Below are positions 15,574 to 24,335 of a stretch of 64,000 bases of DNA, in pieces. The notes under the pieces were generated by a model, which saw only the letters and a list, made by a program, of their open reading frames with translations, had not been told where the DNA came from and made no database searches. The DNA is from Ardenticatenaceae bacterium (GTDB taxonomy: Bacteria; Chloroflexota; Anaerolineae; Promineifilales; Promineifilaceae). Each line of letters starts with the position of its first letter. Positions within the stretch are counted from its first letter, which is position 1. The position numbers and the translations under genes were made by a program. The stretch covers positions 62,001-126,000 of the forward strand of contig JACKCC010000011.1 of assembly GCA_020634245.1 (NCBI GenBank), given 5' to 3'.

Positions 15574-16233
15574 ATGACACAGTTGTACGATTTTGCAGCG
15601 ATGCGAGCCGAAATGGTGGCAACTCAATTGAAGGAACGCGGGATTGGGGACACGGCCGTTCTCCGTGCCATGAACACCATCCCCCGCGAATTTTTTGTGG
15701 AAGACGCCTATAAAGAGATGGCTTACTATGACAGTCCGCTGCCCATTCTAGCCGGCCAGACCATTTCCCAGCCTTACATCGTAGCCTTGATGATCAGCCT
15801 GCTGGAGCCAAAACCAGAACATCATTTTTTGGAAATTGGCGCCGGCTCTGGCTATGCGGCTGCGGTTATGAGCTTGCTGGTCAGCGAGGTCTACACTATC
15901 GAACGGCATCAAATCCTTGTCGATTACGCCCGCGACTGTCTCAGTACGCTCCACTGCAAAAATGTATTCGTCCACTATGGTGATGGCACCCAGGGTTGGC
16001 CAGAACATGCGCCCTACGACGGGATTATTGTGGCTGCCGGCGGACCTTCTATTCCGTGCGCGCTGCGCCAACAGTTAAAAATTGGCGGCCATCTCATCAT
16101 GCCCGTAGGCAAGATGCAGCGCCGCCAAGACTTGATCCGGCTGACCCGCACCGGCGACGATCAATATCGCCGAAAGAACTTTGGTCCGGTCGCGTTTGTT
16201 CCCCTTGTAGGTGAGGAAGGGTGGCCGGAATAA
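15574..16233 (+). CDS. pcm: Protein-L-isoaspartate O-methyltransferase
   Basis: PCM repairs isoaspartyl residues in damaged proteins using S-adenosylmethionine. The 219-residue protein has the family landmarks: MVATQLKERGIGD near the N-terminus, IPREFFVEDAYKEMAYYDSPLPI, AGQTISQPYIVALM, and the SAM-binding motif FLEIGAGSGYAAAVMS with acidic VYTIER in the next strand. It ends with GPVAFVPLVGEEGW, the usual PCM closing strand. The start lacks a Shine-Dalgarno sequence; TACAAT lies 14 bases before the ATG, so the leader is very short. The gene converges with an EamA transporter gene. Confidence 0.93.
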   Translation: MTQLYDFAAMRAEMVATQLKERGIGDTAVLRAMNTIPREFFVEDAYKEMAYYDSPLPILAGQTISQPYIVALMISLLEPKPEHHFLEIGAGSGYAAAVMSLLVSEVYTIERHQILVDYARDCLSTLHCKNVFVHYGDGTQGWPEHAPYDGIIVAAGGPSIPCALRQQLKIGGHLIMPVGKMQRRQDLIRLTRTGDDQYRRKNFGPVAFVPLVGEEGWPE

Positions 16234-16244
16234 CAGCGGCCAAT

Positions 16245-17141
16245 TTACTGCGGTAGGAAAATCAAGGCGACTCCGGCAATGGCCACGGCCGTTCCCACCA
16301 TCCCCCGTACACTCACCGGCTTCTTGTACACAAAATATTCAATGGGAATCAGTAAAATCGGCGGCAGGGCCATCAACGTTGAAGCAATACCCAAACGCGT
16401 CGATTGGATAGCGACGAGCGACAGCCAGATGCCCAAAAATGGCCCCACAAACGCGCCGCCAACCATCGCCGGAAATGCTTTGCGGTCACGCCATTTGATG
16501 AACGTGTACTTGATTTTGCCCCGCACCAACGCATAACCCCACATAACCACCACCGCCACTGAAATACGGATGATGGTAGCCGAAATACTGGGAAAGCCGC
16601 CCACCAATCCGTAACGGGCCGTCACCAGGTTGGCCACCTGCCCCAATGCCCCTAACAGGCCAAAAAATATGCCGGATTTGTATTGTTTGTGTTCGACAAC
16701 CGTCTTCCCTTGCTGTTTTTCAGTGACAACCCAGCCAATACCGGTAACAGCCAGAAGGATGCCGGTCAATTCCACGCCGCTGACCGTCTCGCCAAAGAGC
16801 AGCCAGCCAAACAGGGTACTGTAGATGGGAACGGTAGACATGAGCAGCATAGAAAGGCGCGGCCCGATAAGGACGTACGCTTGAAATAAAAAGGTATCGC
16901 CCAAAACCAGCCCCAACACGCTGGAAATGGCAAACCAAAACCAGCGGAAGCCTTCCACGTTTTGCGGAAACAGGCTGCCTTGCAAAACCAGGTGGCTGAT
17001 GGAGAGGAACAGGAAAGCAAACAACAATCGGCTGCGGTTGACCACTTCGGAACCGACTCGCCGACCGCTGTAACTGAAAAATACGGCCGTTAACGACCAC
17101 ATAACGGCCGTTCCCATCGCGGCCAATTCACCTAAAAACAT
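16245..17141 (-). CDS. DMT superfamily (EamA) transporter
   Basis: The 298-residue protein has about ten membrane helices in two EamA repeats (roughly residues 5-138 and 158-297). Each repeat ends in the typical GWLLFGETVSGVELTGILLAVTGI / VYKKPVSVRGMVGTAVAIAGVALIF pattern, where a charged loop precedes the last helix. EamA proteins export or take up amino acids, nucleotides or other small metabolites; the substrate cannot be predicted. GAGG ten bases before the ATG supports the start. A second, distant EamA gene lies at 28012-28938. Confidence 0.87.
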   Translation of the reverse strand: MFLGELAAMGTAVMWSLTAVFFSYSGRRVGSEVVNRSRLLFAFLFLSISHLVLQGSLFPQNVEGFRWFWFAISSVLGLVLGDTFLFQAYVLIGPRLSMLLMSTVPIYSTLFGWLLFGETVSGVELTGILLAVTGIGWVVTEKQQGKTVVEHKQYKSGIFFGLLGALGQVANLVTARYGLVGGFPSISATIIRISVAVVVMWGYALVRGKIKYTFIKWRDRKAFPAMVGGAFVGPFLGIWLSLVAIQSTRLGIASTLMALPPILLIPIEYFVYKKPVSVRGMVGTAVAIAGVALIFLPQ

Positions 17142-17163
17142 AGCACAACATCCTCGTTAACGA

Positions 17164-17198
17164 AGTCGCAAAGTTACAAAGTGGCAGGTGGCAAGTAA
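17164..17198. repeat. Short STRR-like array (AAAGTNNC family)
   Basis: Words AAGTCGC, AAAGTTAC, AAAGTGGC, AGGTGGC and AAGTAATC follow at 7-8 base steps between the EamA and homocysteine methyltransferase genes. They match the family at 26864-26919. Confidence 0.5.
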
Positions 17199-17218
17199 TC
17201 AATCACCCCTTCACCCTT

Positions 17219-18172
17219 TCACACCTGCCCCCCTCTGCGCCGCATCCGATCCGCAATCTGCCGAATATGCGCCGGACGCGTCCGGCAGCAGCCGCCAATA
17301 AGCGCCGCCCCTTCCTTGCGCCATTCGCGGCTAAACGTACCAAACTCTGACGGAACTGACTGGCCTAACCAGACCTTTTGAACCGCATCATACGTTTCGC
17401 CAGAGTTGGGATAAACGACGATGGGTTTTTGTGTCACTGACCGCACTTCACGGATGAGGCTGGGGATGAGACTGGGCGGTGTGCAGTTGATGCCCACCGC
17501 CACCACCTGGGTCACACCGTCCAAAAAAGCGGCGCAGTCGGCAATGGGCGTACCGTCGTTGATGTTGCGCTCATCACGGCAGCTAAAACTGACCCAGGCG
17601 GGCATTTCGGGCGTTTCACCCATGAGTTGGGCTAACGCCCGCATTTCGTTATGCGAAGGCAATGTCTCGCAGGCCAAAATGTCGGCTCCACTGTTGGCCA
17701 GGATGTGCCAGCGCTGCCGATGCCATTCGACCAGTCCAGCTTCGTCCAAATCGTAGTCGCCGGTGTATTCGGAGCCGTCGGCCAGGGCCGCGCCGTATGG
17801 TCCCACGCTGGCGGCCACAATGGGACGCAGCCGATTTTGCCGATTGGACGGCTCGGCCCAAAATTGGTCGCGGGCTTGCATCACCAATCGTACCGAGAGG
17901 CGGATTAACGCAATGGCTTCCGCTTCGCTCAAGCCGCGCGCCATCAAAGCCGGGATGGTGGCCTGGTAGCTGGCGCTGATGCCACAGTCGGCGCCGGCCC
18001 GGTAATAATCGAGGTGAACCTCTTGAATCAGGGTCGGATTTTCCAGCAGCAGCCGGGCCGACCACAATTCGTCGCGCAAATCGCAGCCGCGCGCTTCCAG
18101 TTCAGTGGCCAGGCCGCCATCTAAAATGAGCGCGTCTTGAAAATCGAGAAAAGGTTGGATAGGATTGTTCAT
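17219..18172 (-). CDS. mmuM: Homocysteine S-methyltransferase family protein
   Basis: The 317-residue protein fits MmuM-type enzymes, which move a methyl group from S-methylmethionine or S-adenosylmethionine to homocysteine to make methionine. It has the barrel start LILDGGLATELEARG, ISASYQATIPALMARGLS, ASVGPYGAALADGSEYTGDY, and the zinc-binding cysteines in VGINCTPP and the closing IGGCCRTRPAHI. The length matches MmuM and is far shorter than the B12-dependent MetH. Its ATG lies three bases after the stop of the upstream GNAT gene, so they form an operon. Methionine supply also appears in the SAM-riboswitch locus at 41 kb. Confidence 0.88.
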   Translation of the reverse strand: MNNPIQPFLDFQDALILDGGLATELEARGCDLRDELWSARLLLENPTLIQEVHLDYYRAGADCGISASYQATIPALMARGLSEAEAIALIRLSVRLVMQARDQFWAEPSNRQNRLRPIVAASVGPYGAALADGSEYTGDYDLDEAGLVEWHRQRWHILANSGADILACETLPSHNEMRALAQLMGETPEMPAWVSFSCRDERNINDGTPIADCAAFLDGVTQVVAVGINCTPPSLIPSLIREVRSVTQKPIVVYPNSGETYDAVQKVWLGQSVPSEFGTFSREWRKEGAALIGGCCRTRPAHIRQIADRMRRRGGQV

Positions 18173-18175
18173 CGG

Positions 18176-19507
18176 CTAACCTAACCAGACCACGTTAGAA
18201 TGCTGTTTGGGGAAGAGGATGTTGAGTAGAACGGCCGTTTCCACATTCTCCGGCCCACAATCAGCCCGCGCATGATCAAGTTCCGCCAAACTGCGGTAAC
18301 CAAACAAAAGCTGCAAAAAGGTCAAATCGGGGAATAAAGCATCAGCATCATAGGTATTGTTAGGTTCGTACGTGCCCATTTCTTGCAGCCGGCCAGCGGC
18401 AAAAACCAGAGTGAGCTGGCTGTGCATAAAATTAAGGCGCACCGTACCGGAATGACCGGCCATCACGCTGCTGGCCAACCGCTTTTCCAAAACCGGGGCA
18501 ATGTGCCATAAAAATCCGGGCAAATCGGGCACACGGATGTACCAGGCATAAGCCGGAACCTGCTGCTCCAACTGATTACCCAATGCCTCGTAAACCGGGT
18601 GATCATGACCTAAATTAAAACTGACGTTGTCGATCAGTTTGGCCCGGCTTTTGTTCAATTCATCTGCTTTGACTTTCAGGATGCGGATAATAAAAAGCGC
18701 TGCCGCCCGGCAGGAGTGACCGGGCAGCACCCCAAACTCACGCACGATGAAGCCAGTTCCCCACTGTCTATATTCCACGTAAGCCATCACCTGCCCGTCA
18801 GACGTTTCAATCATTTGGACATCACGCCGTATCTCTGAATCTGGATGGGTTTCAGTCATTTCGTAACGCCACAATGTCTCATCGCGAACCCGGGTGATTC
18901 GGCTGCGGTTACAATGAACCTGGTACAGTGTTTGCAGGATGGAAATATCCGCCAGCGTCGCCGGACGCAGCGAATAAGTTTCATTTTCGACTGGCTTATC
19001 GTTGCCGCGGCGGCCCCAGAAAAATTGACGGCTGCCGCCTAAATCCAGTCCCATTTCGTAGCCAAACAGGCGGTAATACCAGGGAATGCCGGTGATGGCC
19101 TGGACCATTTCGCCGCAGGCTGTGCTTTTGGCATGAACGGCCTCCATTTGTGCCCGCACCAAACCACGCCGCCGGTAAGCAGTGTCTGTGCCGACCAATT
19201 CCGGTCGTCCCACAGCAAATTCGATGCCATCGTAGGTCCAGGTCTGCGAAATAAGGCAAAGGCTGGAGACGATTTTGCCGCTGTTCTGGTCGATGACAAC
19301 GGTGAAATCGGAGGCGCTGGTGGTGGGGTGACGGCCGTTCATCAAATCGTGCGTCCAATGAGCCAAAAAAGTATCCGGGCTTTCCGGATTATCGCTGTGA
19401 ATACGCACATTAAACTGGCCCAATTCCTCGGCATCTTCCGGTTTCCCCCAACGCAGCAGCAGCCTATCGCCCAGGTCGCGCGGCAGGCCAAATTCATCAA
19501 CTTTCAT
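18176..19507 (-). CDS. Eis-like GNAT family N-acetyltransferase
   Basis: The 443-residue protein has an N-terminal GNAT fold with the acetyl-CoA motif VGTDTAYRRRGLVRAQMEAVHAKS at about residues 125-150 and a GIPWYYRLFGYEMGL stretch. A second GNAT-like region and a C-terminal sterol-carrier-like domain follow, the arrangement of the Eis family. Eis enzymes acetylate amines, including aminoglycosides in mycobacteria; the substrate here is unknown. The ATG at 19507 (six bases after AAGGA) was chosen. The longer frame to 19654 reads through an inverted repeat and overlaps the upstream methyltransferase gene, so it is unlikely. Operon with mmuM downstream. Confidence 0.82.
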   Translation of the reverse strand: MKVDEFGLPRDLGDRLLLRWGKPEDAEELGQFNVRIHSDNPESPDTFLAHWTHDLMNGRHPTTSASDFTVVIDQNSGKIVSSLCLISQTWTYDGIEFAVGRPELVGTDTAYRRRGLVRAQMEAVHAKSTACGEMVQAITGIPWYYRLFGYEMGLDLGGSRQFFWGRRGNDKPVENETYSLRPATLADISILQTLYQVHCNRSRITRVRDETLWRYEMTETHPDSEIRRDVQMIETSDGQVMAYVEYRQWGTGFIVREFGVLPGHSCRAAALFIIRILKVKADELNKSRAKLIDNVSFNLGHDHPVYEALGNQLEQQVPAYAWYIRVPDLPGFLWHIAPVLEKRLASSVMAGHSGTVRLNFMHSQLTLVFAAGRLQEMGTYEPNNTYDADALFPDLTFLQLLFGYRSLAELDHARADCGPENVETAVLLNILFPKQHSNVVWLG

Positions 19508-19540
19508 CATTGTTCCTTTTGTATCTACCAAACCAGTTAC

Positions 19541-19579
19541 CTGAGCTTGTCGAAGCCCGGTTGCCTTCGACAAGCTCAG
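19541..19579. repeat. CTGAGCTTGTCGAAG inverted repeat
   Basis: Perfect 15-base arms (19541-19555 and 19565-19579) flank a 9-base loop. The right arm supplies the last codon and TGA stop of the methyltransferase gene. A related element with the words CCTGAGC and CTTCGACAGGCTCAGG lies at 24336-24392, so this looks like a dispersed REP-type palindrome. Confidence 0.75.
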
Positions 19580-20202
19580 CCTTCGAGTGGCTTCCTTTTT
19601 CTCGCTAACAACAACGTATGTCCGCCCTCTCCCTCTGGAATAAAGCGAGTCCACAACAGTTCAAATTGCAAATCAGTCAACCACAGCCGGTAAGTGTCTT
19701 CACCGGCATGGCTCCAATACATTTCTGCCCCCAACCAATCAGCTTCCGTACCAGTCCAGGCTGTGTGACCGACGGTCGCCATGAAATAGCCGCCTGGTTT
19801 TAGCCAGCGGTAAATATTAGCCAGCAAAGCTGGCTGCTCATCTAGCGGCAAGTGGATAATTGTATAGAAACTGATGATGGCGGCGAATTGTTCATCGGGG
19901 AAGGCGAGTTGGCTGATATCGGCGGTTTGGAAACGGCCGTTCTCCACCAACTTCCTCGCCCGTTCCACCTGCACCGAAGAGATGTCCACACCCAAATAAT
20001 TGTAATCAGGGGCCAGGATTTGGGCTACCGGCACGCCGCAGCCGCAGCCCAGCTCCAGCAGCGGCGCTCCCTGGAGAATAAGCGGCGTCAGTTCGGCCAA
20101 CCAACCGGCATAATCTGAGGGCATGAAACGGCCGTCATCCGACCGATAATTGTAAGAAATCTTGTCATATCCCCGTCGTACAATCTCTTTTGGATCTTTC
20201 AT
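19576..20202 (-). CDS. Class I SAM-dependent methyltransferase
   Basis: A 208-residue Rossmann-fold methyltransferase. Motif I is LLELGCGCGVPVAQIL, the acidic end of strand 2 is YLGVDISSVQVERAR, and motif II/III regions are FQTADISQLAFPDEQFAAIISFYTIIHLP and WLKPGGYFMATVG. The substrate is not recognisable. The start ATG at 20202 was preferred over an upstream in-frame start because TATAGT lies six bases before it, giving a leaderless message. The last residues (PLEG and stop) are encoded by the arm of a dispersed inverted repeat, so the native C-terminus may have been altered by repeat insertion. Confidence 0.87.
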   Translation of the reverse strand: MKDPKEIVRRGYDKISYNYRSDDGRFMPSDYAGWLAELTPLILQGAPLLELGCGCGVPVAQILAPDYNYLGVDISSVQVERARKLVENGRFQTADISQLAFPDEQFAAIISFYTIIHLPLDEQPALLANIYRWLKPGGYFMATVGHTAWTGTEADWLGAEMYWSHAGEDTYRLWLTDLQFELLWTRFIPEGEGGHTLLLARKRKPLEG

Positions 20203-20208
20203 ATGGCA

Positions 20209-20214
20209 ACTATA
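20209..20214 (-). promoter_or_regulatory. TATAGT box for the methyltransferase gene, leaderless
   Basis: Read on the minus strand, TATAGT ends six bases before the ATG. No Shine-Dalgarno sequence is present. Confidence 0.45.
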
Positions 20215-20345
20215 CCCGCCTCTCATCTGAGTGTCATCTTACTGGCTCAAAAGTAAGATGTTCATTGGAAACAATGCCACCATATTGACGACCAGCGCCT
20301 TGATATGCCAAAATGAGCATAGTATTTTTGTCAAAGGAGAATTGT

Positions 20346-20483
20346 ATGGGAACTTTAATAATGAAACATTGGCTGATTGTTTTACCAACCGCATTCACAG
20401 GTTTGTATCTCCTGCGACTCATGTGGATACTCAATAAAAAGGCACTACTACCCGTGCCCATAACCATTAGAAAAAAGGATTAG
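20346..20483 (+). CDS. Small single-pass membrane protein (45 aa)
   Basis: A short reading frame encodes MGTLIMKHWLIVLPTAFTGL followed by YLLRLMWILN and a basic tail ending IRKKD. One hydrophobic helix (about residues 8-31) is flanked by Lys/His and a basic C-terminus. A strong AAAGGAG lies six bases before the ATG, better than most sites in the window. The Shine-Dalgarno sequence for the following zinc peptidase (AAGGA at 474-478 of the 20-kb block) overlaps the last codons of this frame, so the two look translationally coupled. I know no homologue. It could be a small regulator or anchor for the membrane peptidase. Confidence 0.55.
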   Translation: MGTLIMKHWLIVLPTAFTGLYLLRLMWILNKKALLPVPITIRKKD

Positions 20484-20488
20484 AAAAA

Positions 20489-21175
20489 ATGTTCTTCGAC
20501 CCACTTTATCTGGTTTTTGCCTTGCCTGGCTTGCTGCTGGGCATGTGGGCACAATCCCGTGTCAAAAGCGCGTTTAACAAATATGCGCGCGTGCGCACCA
20601 TGCGCAATGTCACCGGTGCGGAAGTTGCCCGTGCTTTGCTGGATGCTCAGGGTCTGTACGATGTTGCCATTGAGGAAACCAAAGGCTTTCTTAGTGACCA
20701 TTACGATCCGCGCAGTAAAGTCCTGCGCCTCAGCACCGATGTGTACCGAACACCCAGCATTGCCGCCGCCGGCGTTGCCGCTCACGAAATGGGCCATGCC
20801 CTGCAAGATGCAGCCGATTACGTTCCGCTAAATCTGCGCAGTGCCCTGGTTCTGGCCGTGCAGTTTGGCAGCACTCTGGGACCATGGATTTTCTTTGGTG
20901 GCTTTTTACTTCAGTTCACAACATTAGCCTGGGTTGGCGTCATTTTATTCGCCGCCAGCGTTGTGTTTGCACTCATTACCCTGCCGGTCGAGTTCGATGC
21001 CAGCCGCCGCGCCAAACAGCTTCTCGTTAGCAATGGCATCTTAATCGGCGACGAGATTAAAGGCGTCGATAAAGTACTGGATGCTGCGGCATTAACCTAC
21101 GTGGCTTCTGCCATCGCGGCCATTGGCACCCTGCTTTATTACGTATTTTTACTGACCGGCGGCCGCCGCCGATAA
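20489..21175 (+). CDS. Neutral zinc metallopeptidase, YugP-like membrane protein
   Basis: The 228-residue protein has an N-terminal membrane helix (residues 4-20), the zinc signature H99-E-M-G-H103 in GVAAHEMGHALQD, and three further hydrophobic segments. A downstream conserved LPVEFDASRRAKQLL supplies the third ligand region (Glu) of YugP-type peptidases. These proteins are membrane-bound with a cytoplasmic or membrane-face active site and unknown substrates. It begins five bases after a 45-residue membrane protein and ends before a terminator, so the pair forms a small unit. Confidence 0.88.
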   Translation: MFFDPLYLVFALPGLLLGMWAQSRVKSAFNKYARVRTMRNVTGAEVARALLDAQGLYDVAIEETKGFLSDHYDPRSKVLRLSTDVYRTPSIAAAGVAAHEMGHALQDAADYVPLNLRSALVLAVQFGSTLGPWIFFGGFLLQFTTLAWVGVILFAASVVFALITLPVEFDASRRAKQLLVSNGILIGDEIKGVDKVLDAAALTYVASAIAAIGTLLYYVFLLTGGRRR

Positions 21176-21257
21176 CGAGTGGCTATAAAGCCGCTGCCTG
21201 AACCGGCCGAAAGCAACCAGGCTTTAACAAGCTCAACACAAAGGTGTACACTAATTA

Positions 21258-21295
21258 AACGCCGGCTGAAATAGTTATTCAGCGGGCGTTTTTTT
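21258..21295 (+). terminator. Rho-independent terminator of the zinc peptidase unit
   Basis: AACGCCGGCTGA pairs with TCAGCGGGCGTT (two mismatches) and is followed by a T-run, overlapping the start of the rpsO promoter. Confidence 0.8.
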
Positions 21296-21297
21296 AT

Positions 21298-21326
21298 TTT
21301 GCATCACTATACACCTGCGTTATAAT
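21298..21326 (+). promoter_or_regulatory. rpsO promoter
   Basis: TTTGCA (21298-21303) and TATAAT (21321-21326) are 17 bases apart. The leader of about 75 bases contains GGAAAG and CTTTCC, which can pair around an inner stem; it may be a site for S15 autoregulation. Confidence 0.65.
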
Positions 21327-21409
21327 GTATTGTCCGCTGGAAAGTGCGACGTTAATCGGCACGACGGCTTTCCGGCCATAAAAAATTATTTTTCTGATGG
21401 AGGATTACC

Positions 21410-21679
21410 ATGCCTTTAGATGTGGCAGAAAAGACCGAATTGATCAAAGAGTTTGAGACGCACGAAGGTGACACCGGTTCACCCGAGGTGCAGATCGCCA
21501 TTTTCGATAAACGTATTCAACAGTTGCAGGAGCACCTGAATCTTCACAAACACGATCAGAGTTCGCGCCGAGGCTTGTTGAAATTAGTTGGTAAACGCCG
21601 TCGTTTACTCAAGTATTTGCGTAAAGAACACCCCGACCGATACCGCGAGATCATCCAACGGCTCGGTTTGCGTGGTTAA
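21410..21679 (+). CDS. rpsO: 30S ribosomal protein S15
   Basis: The 89-residue protein is a full-length S15: MPLDVAEKTELIKEFETHEGDTGSPEVQIAIFDKRIQQLQEHL, then HKHDQSSRRGLLKLVGKRRRLLKYLRKEHPDRY and a short tail. S15 binds the central domain of 16S rRNA early in small-subunit assembly. A TGGAGG lies eight bases before the ATG. A canonical promoter with a structured leader precedes it and a terminator follows. pnp lies downstream, the common bacterial order, but the two are separated by that terminator and a repeat array. Confidence 0.97.
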   Translation: MPLDVAEKTELIKEFETHEGDTGSPEVQIAIFDKRIQQLQEHLNLHKHDQSSRRGLLKLVGKRRRLLKYLRKEHPDRYREIIQRLGLRG

Positions 21680-21690
21680 TTTATCATAAA

Positions 21691-21726
21691 ACATAGGGGC
21701 GAATAGGGTTTCGCCCCTATGTTATT
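21691..21726 (+). terminator. Terminator after rpsO
   Basis: ACATAGGGGCGA pairs perfectly with TCGCCCCTATGT around an 8-base loop and is followed by a T-rich stretch. Confidence 0.85.
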
Positions 21727-21804
21727 TTTACATTGGGACGACACAGCAAGGTTTAGGAATTGGGTATTGTTTCATAACTGGAATGGGCCAGCTTTATGAG
21801 CCAA

Positions 21805-21831
21805 TCCCCAGTCCCTAACCCCCTAGTCCCA
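21805..21831. repeat. STRR-like array CCCCAGT/CCCTAAC/CCCTAGT
   Basis: Heptamer-like words CCCCAGT, CCCTAAC, CCCCTAGT and CCC lie in the rpsO-pnp spacer. They closely resemble cyanobacterial STRR heptamers. The remaining pnp leader holds a small GCTTGC/GCAAGC hairpin and the GGAGG site at 21969-21973. Confidence 0.55.
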
Positions 21832-21984
21832 CAATTTAATTCAACTAATAAGCCTGGCTGAGCTTGCCTATGTGCAAGCGTTTTGGTTATTGGTAGGTTT
21901 GGAGGGTTCGCTTTCAATCTACAGAATGCCTTGATTCAGCCACAGGCTTTGTTGAACAGCGTAATCTCGGAGGATTATATTATT

Positions 21985-24195
21985 ATGTTATCAGAATCTA
22001 CTTTTACAACCCGCGTTGGGAAACAAGAAGTCACGTTTGCCACTGGCAAGCTGGCCGAGCAAGCAGGCGGCGCAGTGACCATCCGTATTGGCGACAGTAT
22101 GCTGCTGGCAACGGCAACCATGTCGAAGACAGTGCGTGAAGGACTCGATTTCTTCCCCTTGAGCGTGGATTTTGAAGAAAAACTGTATGCTGACGGCCGT
22201 ATCCCTGGCAGTTTCTTCCGCCGTGAAGGGAAAGCGACAACTGAAGCTGTTTTGACAGCCCGTTTAACCGATCGCCCGTTACGGCCGTTATTCCCCGACG
22301 GCATGCGTAATGAAGTTCAGGTCATCGTCACCTCCCTGGCCTCAGACAACATCAACCACCTGGACATTATGTGCGTTAATGCTGCCAGCGCCGCTTTAAT
22401 GGTTTCCGACATTCCCTGGAACGGGCCTATTGGCGCGGTCCGCGTCGGTTACATTGACGGTCAATTCGTTGCCGACCCCACCATTCAGGAAATGGAAGAC
22501 AGCATCCTGGATTTACGCATGGCTGCCTCCAAAGATGCCATCATCATGGTAGAAGCCGGCGCCAACGAAGTAACCGAAGCAGACATGATCAAAGCCCTGG
22601 CTTTCGGTCATGAAGCCATTCAGCCGTTAATCGCTGTCCAGGAAAAAATGCGCGCCGCCGTGGGCAAAGAAAAACGCGCTATTGATCTGGCCGACACCGA
22701 TGCTGAACTGGCGGCCTCGGTTCAAGGACGTATTGGTGATCGCATTAAGAATGTGGTGGCCACCTATACGGACAGAGACGGCCGTAACGAAGCAATGGAT
22801 GAACTCCGCGAAGAAATCGTCAACAGCTTCATGGAAGAAGACGAACTGGCCGACCCCAAAGCCATTCGCGAAATCATCGCCGATGACCTAAAAAAGAGCA
22901 TCCGCCATCAAATTTTGCACGATGGCGTTCGTCCGGACGGCCGTGATTACACCACCATCCGCCCGCTTTCCTCGGAAGTAGGCATCATCCCGCGCGTACA
23001 CGGTTCCGGCCTGTTCCGGCGCGGCCAGACCCAGGTGTTATCCATCGCCACATTGGGCATGCCCCGTGAAGCGCAAAAACTGGACGGCCTTTCCCCGGAA
23101 GAAAGCCGCCGTTACATGCATCACTACAACTTCCCACCCTTCTCCACCGGCGAAACCTGGATGCTGCGCGGCCCCAAACGGCGCGAAATCGGACATGGCG
23201 CTTTAGCTCGTACAGCTCTGTACCCGATGATTCCTGATGAGAAAGAGTTCCCCTACACAATTCGCGTTGTCTCTGAGGTGCTCTCCTCCAATGGCAGCAC
23301 CAGCCAGGCCAGCGTATGTGGTTCTACATTAGCCCTGATGGACTGCGGCGTGCCCATCAAAGCACCGGTGGCCGGTGTAGCTATGGGCCTCATCAGCGAA
23401 GGCGACAAATATGCTATTCTAACCGACATTCAAGGTTTGGAAGATCATATTGGCGATATGGATTTTAAAGTTGCCGGATCAGCAGAGGGTATTACAGCCT
23501 TACAAATGGACATTAAGGTTGCCGGTTTATCACAAGAAGTCATGGCCCAGGCGTTAGAGCAAGCCCGCGTTGGCCGGTTACAAATCCTCGATTCGATGCT
23601 GGCGACGATTGCCGAACCACGCAAACAACTCAGCTCCTATGCCCCGCGCATGATGACGCTCTCCATTGATCCGGACAAGATTGGCGCAGTCATCGGCAAG
23701 GGCGGCTCCATGATTCGCAGCCTGGAAGAAACGTATGAAGTTTCTATCGACATCCAGGAAGACGGCACGATTTTTGTGGCCGGTGTTGATGGCGAAAAAG
23801 CGGAACAAGCAGTCTACCACATCGAATCTTTGGTGGAAGAAGCCGAATTGGGCGAAATTTACACTGGCAAAGTTGTGCGTATCACTGAGTTTGGCGCGTT
23901 TGTGGAAGTCATTCCCGGTACTGACGGTCTGGTTCACATTTCGCAGTTGTCTTCGGAACATCTGCGGCGTGTAGAAGATGCCGTGCAGTTGGGGGATGAG
24001 ATCATGGTCATGGTGACCGACATCAGCCCGGAAGGCAAGATACGGCTTTCGCGTAAGGCTGTGCTGGAAGGCTGGACGCTGGAAGAAGCGCAAGCCAATG
24101 ACCAGCCCAAGCGCAGCAGTGGCGGTGGCGGCGGTAATCGCGGCGGACGCGGCGGCGGTGATCGCCGTGGCGGCGGCCGGGATCGGCGTCACTAA
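21985..24195 (+). CDS. pnp: Polyribonucleotide nucleotidyltransferase
   Basis: PNPase degrades RNA phosphorolytically from the 3' end. The 736-residue protein has two RNase PH domains (residues about 5-215 and 315-545) joined by a helical domain. Marks include the PLR motif in LTDRPLRPLFPDGMRNEVQV, FPPFSTGE, SSNGSTSQASVCGSTLALMD and the Asp-rich DIQGLEDHIGDMDFKVAG. A KH domain (IGAVIGKGGSMIRSL) and an S1 domain (GEIYTGKVVRITEFGAFVEVIPGTDGLVHISQLS) follow, then a Gly/Arg tail. The ATG at 21985 follows GGAGG by 11 bases; an earlier in-frame start at 21883 lacks one. A terminator follows. Confidence 0.96.
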   Translation: MLSESTFTTRVGKQEVTFATGKLAEQAGGAVTIRIGDSMLLATATMSKTVREGLDFFPLSVDFEEKLYADGRIPGSFFRREGKATTEAVLTARLTDRPLRPLFPDGMRNEVQVIVTSLASDNINHLDIMCVNAASAALMVSDIPWNGPIGAVRVGYIDGQFVADPTIQEMEDSILDLRMAASKDAIIMVEAGANEVTEADMIKALAFGHEAIQPLIAVQEKMRAAVGKEKRAIDLADTDAELAASVQGRIGDRIKNVVATYTDRDGRNEAMDELREEIVNSFMEEDELADPKAIREIIADDLKKSIRHQILHDGVRPDGRDYTTIRPLSSEVGIIPRVHGSGLFRRGQTQVLSIATLGMPREAQKLDGLSPEESRRYMHHYNFPPFSTGETWMLRGPKRREIGHGALARTALYPMIPDEKEFPYTIRVVSEVLSSNGSTSQASVCGSTLALMDCGVPIKAPVAGVAMGLISEGDKYAILTDIQGLEDHIGDMDFKVAGSAEGITALQMDIKVAGLSQEVMAQALEQARVGRLQILDSMLATIAEPRKQLSSYAPRMMTLSIDPDKIGAVIGKGGSMIRSLEETYEVSIDIQEDGTIFVAGVDGEKAEQAVYHIESLVEEAELGEIYTGKVVRITEFGAFVEVIPGTDGLVHISQLSSEHLRRVEDAVQLGDEIMVMVTDISPEGKIRLSRKAVLEGWTLEEAQANDQPKRSSGGGGGNRGGRGGGDRRGGGRDRRH

Positions 24196-24288
24196 TCACC
24201 AGTACCCGGTAAGTAGTGATGGCTTTAGCCGCTTTTCCCCGCTAAAGTGGGTACTACAAACCTGAGCATTTAACAATTAGCAAGAAAA

Positions 24289-24320
24289 AAAGCCCTGGCC
24301 AGTGTTGCCCAGGGCTTTTT
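24289..24320 (+). terminator. Terminator after pnp
   Basis: AAAGCCCTGG pairs with CCAGGGCTTT across a short loop, followed by TTTG and an AT-rich stretch. Confidence 0.82.
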
Positions 24321-24335
24321 GTATTTTGAGTGGTA

